Part shown: positions 61,512-64,000 of the stretch, piece after piece
How the letters are laid out: every line of letters begins with the position of its first letter
Position numbering within the stretch: position 1 is the stretch's first letter
NCBI GenBank assembly: GCA_035292685.1
Contig: DATDPP010000079.1
Location: 1 to 64,000 of the forward strand
DNA length: 64,000 nt
DNA from: JALYNX01 sp035292685
GTDB lineage: Bacteria; Actinomycetota; Acidimicrobiia; Spongiisociales; ZC4RG35
Direction: 5' to 3'
The notes under the pieces: generated by a model
Database searches by the model: none
What the model saw: only the letters and a program-made list of their open reading frames with translations
What the model was told of the DNA's origin: nothing
Program-made: the position numbers and the translations under genes

Positions 61512-63833
61512 CTATGTGGGGATCCTGGCACCCCGACCACTGATCGCGTTGAACACCCATTCGCTGCTGACCGGATGGTGATTGACCACGATCCCGTACT
61601 GGCTCAAGGCGTGCTCGATGGCGGAGATGACGGCCGCGGCGGCGGGAAGGGTTCCCCCCTCCCCCGCCCCCTTGGCTCCGAGTGGATTGAACGGGGACGG
61701 GGTCTCCGTGTGGAGTTTGGTCAGGGGAGGCATATCAACTGCTGTCATCAACCGATAGTCCATGAATGAGGTGGTGAGCGGCTGACCGGATTCGGTGAAT
61801 ACCACTTGCTCCAAAAGCGCATTGCCCAGACCGTGGGCCACTCCCCCATCGATCTGGCCGTCCACGATCATCGGGTTGAGGACCGTGCCACAGTCATGGA
61901 CCACGACATAATTGACGACCGTCACCTGACCGGTCTCCGGGTCCACCTCCACTTCGGCAATATGGGTGCCGTAGGCGTAGGCGGCCCCTTGGAATGGGAG
62001 CACTCGCTCGACCGACAGTCCGGGGCGCTCCTGATGGAGCAGCACAGTGGATCCGAGCTTCGGTTGAACACCGGATGCCAGATCACCGAGTGAGATCTCG
62101 GTTCCCGGCTGGCCAACCACCATCGCAGCACCACCGACCAGAACGATGTCCTCCGGTGACGCCTCCAGCTTCTGCGCCGCCAACTCCTTGATCAGGCCCG
62201 CGAGTTCAATCGCTGTGGTGTGGATTGCCGACGCCGCGGTCACCCCGGTGCGGCTGGCCACCGTCGCCATGCCGTGGGCGTAGCGCCCGGTGTCCCCACC
62301 CCGCACCCGGACCTTTCCGGGGTCGACCCCAAGGTGTTCGGCGCAGATCTGGGCAAAAACCGTGGCGTGGCCCTGGCCCTGGGAGCCCGCCCCGGTTTCG
62401 ACCAGCACATCACCGTTGGTCAGAACCTCGATACGGGCCCCCTCGTATGGGCCCAGACCGGTGTCCTCGACATAGGAGGCGATTCCATATCCCCGAAGTT
62501 TTCCCTGCTGTGCCGACCAGGCACGTCGCTCTTCGAACTCATCGACAGTGGCCGCCTCCAGCGCCATCTCCATAGCAGCGGGGTAGTCGCCCCCGTCATA
62601 AGTGGTAGGGCTCCCATCGGTGGCCGGGATATCTATCCGGTAGGGAAAGGCATCCGGTGGGATGAAGTTTCGCCGTCTCACCTCTGCCCGGTTCAGATCG
62701 AGCTCTCGGGCAATGGCGTCTATGAGTCGCTCGACCGCGAAAACCGCGTTAGGTCGCCCTGCGCCACGAATGGCGCCGGTTGGGGACGCATTGGTGAATA
62801 CCACATCGATCGATACCTCGAGTGCCGGGACCACGTAGGGCCCTGACATCAATCGGAGTGTGGTGAAAGGAACTGGGAGCCCATAGGCCACAAAAGCACC
62901 GATGTCGTGGACTAGTCGGCCCCGGATCCCGAGGATCCTCCCCTCGGAATCCACCGCAGCCTCCACCCGACCACTCTGCCCCCGTTGCTGGTTGGTGGCC
63001 ACGAAATGCTCGCGTCGGCGCTCAGTCCATTTCACGGGGCGGCGCAGCCGCGAGGCCAACGCCGCCACCACGTACTCCTCGGCGTAAACCGTCGCTTTGG
63101 GCCCAAAACCACCACCGACGTCGGGGGCGATCACCCGCAACTCGTCCGGAGAGAGGCCGAGATACGAGGACACGAGAGTCCGCACGGCGTGTGGGGCCTG
63201 GCTGGACGACCACAGTGTCAGCCGACCCTCCACATCGTCCCAGCGACCGACAACGGCCCGACATTCCATCGAGGCCAGGGCCCCCCGATGCTGGTCCACA
63301 TCGATTGAGATCTGATGGTCAGCCTCTTGGAACGCCGCATCGAGATCCCCGTATCTGGCCGCGATGGTCGCCACCAGATTCGATTCGGAGCCGACATGAG
63401 CCGGAGGCGCGTCGTCGTCAAGCGCTCGTCGGTGGTCGATGACAACAGGGAGCACCTCGTAGTCGACCTCGACCTGACCGGCGGCGTCGACGGCCTCGGC
63501 CTGGCTCTCGGCAACCACGACTGCGACGGGTTGGCCCACGAAACAGACCTCTCCCACGGCCAGCGGAGAGGCGCGGATCGGCTGGCGGATGAGTGGAGAC
63601 TGATTCTGCGCCGGCATCGGTGATTCGACCCCCAGGTCCGCGGCCGTGAAGAAGCCGATCAGCCCGGTGGTCCCCGCGGGGTCAAACGAAATGGAATCGA
63701 TCAAGGCATGGGCTTCTGCGCTTCGGATGAACACCGCGTGGGCCATTCCCTCGAACTGGATGTCGTCGACGTAGCGCCCCTCCCCCCTCACCAGACGAGG
63801 ATCTTCGAGACGACGGAGCGGGCGGCCGATCAA
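61512..63833 (-). CDS. Xanthine dehydrogenase family, molybdopterin-binding large subunit
   Basis: 773-residue large subunit of a molybdenum hydroxylase. Typical text: LIGRPLRRLEDPRLVRGEGR at the start, DVGGGFGPK near 238, GAIRGAGRPNAVFAVERL near 355, GAGSQGQGHATVFAQI near 480 and the catalytic Glu in GAKGAGEGGTLPAA near the end. Hydroxylates aromatic heterocycles, aldehydes or CO in relatives. No FAD or [2Fe-2S] subunit is seen in the window; they may be encoded elsewhere. TTG 63833 overlaps the previous stop (TTGA), as in many pairs here; GTG 63869 is possible. Confidence 0.9.
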   Translation of the reverse strand: MIGRPLRRLEDPRLVRGEGRYVDDIQFEGMAHAVFIRSAEAHALIDSISFDPAGTTGLIGFFTAADLGVESPMPAQNQSPLIRQPIRASPLAVGEVCFVGQPVAVVVAESQAEAVDAAGQVEVDYEVLPVVIDHRRALDDDAPPAHVGSESNLVATIAARYGDLDAAFQEADHQISIDVDQHRGALASMECRAVVGRWDDVEGRLTLWSSSQAPHAVRTLVSSYLGLSPDELRVIAPDVGGGFGPKATVYAEEYVVAALASRLRRPVKWTERRREHFVATNQQRGQSGRVEAAVDSEGRILGIRGRLVHDIGAFVAYGLPVPFTTLRLMSGPYVVPALEVSIDVVFTNASPTGAIRGAGRPNAVFAVERLIDAIARELDLNRAEVRRRNFIPPDAFPYRIDIPATDGSPTTYDGGDYPAAMEMALEAATVDEFEERRAWSAQQGKLRGYGIASYVEDTGLGPYEGARIEVLTNGDVLVETGAGSQGQGHATVFAQICAEHLGVDPGKVRVRGGDTGRYAHGMATVASRTGVTAASAIHTTAIELAGLIKELAAQKLEASPEDIVLVGGAAMVVGQPGTEISLGDLASGVQPKLGSTVLLHQERPGLSVERVLPFQGAAYAYGTHIAEVEVDPETGQVTVVNYVVVHDCGTVLNPMIVDGQIDGGVAHGLGNALLEQVVFTESGQPLTTSFMDYRLMTAVDMPPLTKLHTETPSPFNPLGAKGAGEGGTLPAAAAVISAIEHALSQYGIVVNHHPVSSEWVFNAISGRGARIPT

Positions 63834-64000
63834 CGAACCAGCCCGCCCAACTCCTCGAGATACCGGCACAGGGCAGCGGCATCGAGGTCTCCCAGCCCGG
63901 CGTTACTCGACTCCATGTAGACGGGGATGGCCGCGTCGAGAAGTGGTGTTGGCGCACCGACCGACTCTGCGAAGTCCTTGATGATCCGTGCGTCTTTGAG
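63830..64000 (-). CDS. NAD(P)-dependent dehydrogenase (HIBADH family), 5' part beyond the window
   Basis: Only the last 56 residues are visible, reading toward the molybdopterin subunit: LKDARIIKDFAESVGAPTPL, then LDAAIPVYMESSNAGLGDLD and a stop at 63830. This is the C-terminal helix region of beta-hydroxyacid dehydrogenases, where the substrate channel closes and the GLGDLDAAAL run is common. Fifth member of the family in the window. Confidence 0.75.
   Translation of the reverse strand, partial: LKDARIIKDFAESVGAPTPLLDAAIPVYMESSNAGLGDLDAAALCRYLEELGGLVR

Noticed and set aside
1..64000. CRISPR arrays, tRNA or rRNA genes, integrases and insertion sequences
   Set aside because: No regularly spaced repeats, no cloverleaf I could fold by eye and no transposase or integrase frame were recognised.

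Overview
This window is GC-rich, densely coding DNA from a heterotrophic bacterium, most likely an actinobacterium and possibly close to Acidimicrobiia. The grounds are many GTG and TTG starts, a Thr-rich linker after the lipobox of one binding protein, an LLM oxidoreductase of the F420-type Rv1855c group, and several promoters whose -10 box lies so near the start codon that the mRNA would be leaderless. The taxonomic call is inference: no rRNA or ribosomal gene is present.

From 1 to about 41.4 kb the window is a catabolic island of about 41 genes in alternating operons. Left to right: an acyl-CoA dehydrogenase (partial) divergent from a six-gene operon (cyclase, CitE-like lyase, Gfo/Idh/MocA dehydrogenase, CoA transferase, LLM oxidoreductase, NDP-forming acyl-CoA synthetase; 1026-8162); a minus-strand operon (Asp-box propeller, TPP enzyme, amidohydrolase, aldo/keto reductase; 12909-8174); an Ldh2 dehydrogenase with a split two-subunit TPP decarboxylase (12965-15122); a NitT/TauT-type ABC importer with two binding proteins, two permeases and two ATPases (15180-20952); then blocks of amidohydrolases, 3-hydroxyisobutyrate dehydrogenase (HIBADH)-like and Gfo-type dehydrogenases, fumarylacetoacetate hydrolase, MFS carriers, a GntR/FCD regulator, a CinA-like protein, a dihydropyrimidinase-like enzyme, a BadI-like hydratase and a second CoA transferase.

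Nine promoter regions in this island share an AT-rich element, roughly ATC(A/C)TATATnnTGCA, nearly always between divergent genes or just before an operon. It stands out against the GC-rich background and suggests a single regulon. The GntR/FCD regulator at 25104-25778 is the best candidate for the factor, because its own operon carries a copy. This is the main discovery candidate of the window.

From about 41.5 kb onward the element is not seen. A MatB-like acyl-CoA synthetase is followed by a LacI-type regulator, a complete branched-chain-type (Liv) ABC importer, and a run of small catabolic genes (AhpD-like, two HIBADH-like, cupin, hydratase, alpha/beta hydrolase). Two LacI-type operators with core CAAACGATTG precede the importer and the first HIBADH gene. 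The right end holds an FAD oxidoreductase, a zinc alcohol dehydrogenase, a second GntR/FCD regulator, an EamA exporter, another amidohydrolase, an MFS protein and a xanthine-dehydrogenase-type large subunit; the last gene runs off the edge. Three decayed gene remnants lie in this right half.

Together the genes suggest import of organic acids (perhaps carboxylated aromatics, alicyclic acids or sulfonates), CoA activation, decarboxylation or hydrolysis by amidohydrolases, and oxidation by paralogous dehydrogenases. No ring-cleaving or ring-hydroxylating dioxygenase was recognised, so the substrates remain open. No tRNA, rRNA, CRISPR array, integrase or insertion sequence was seen.
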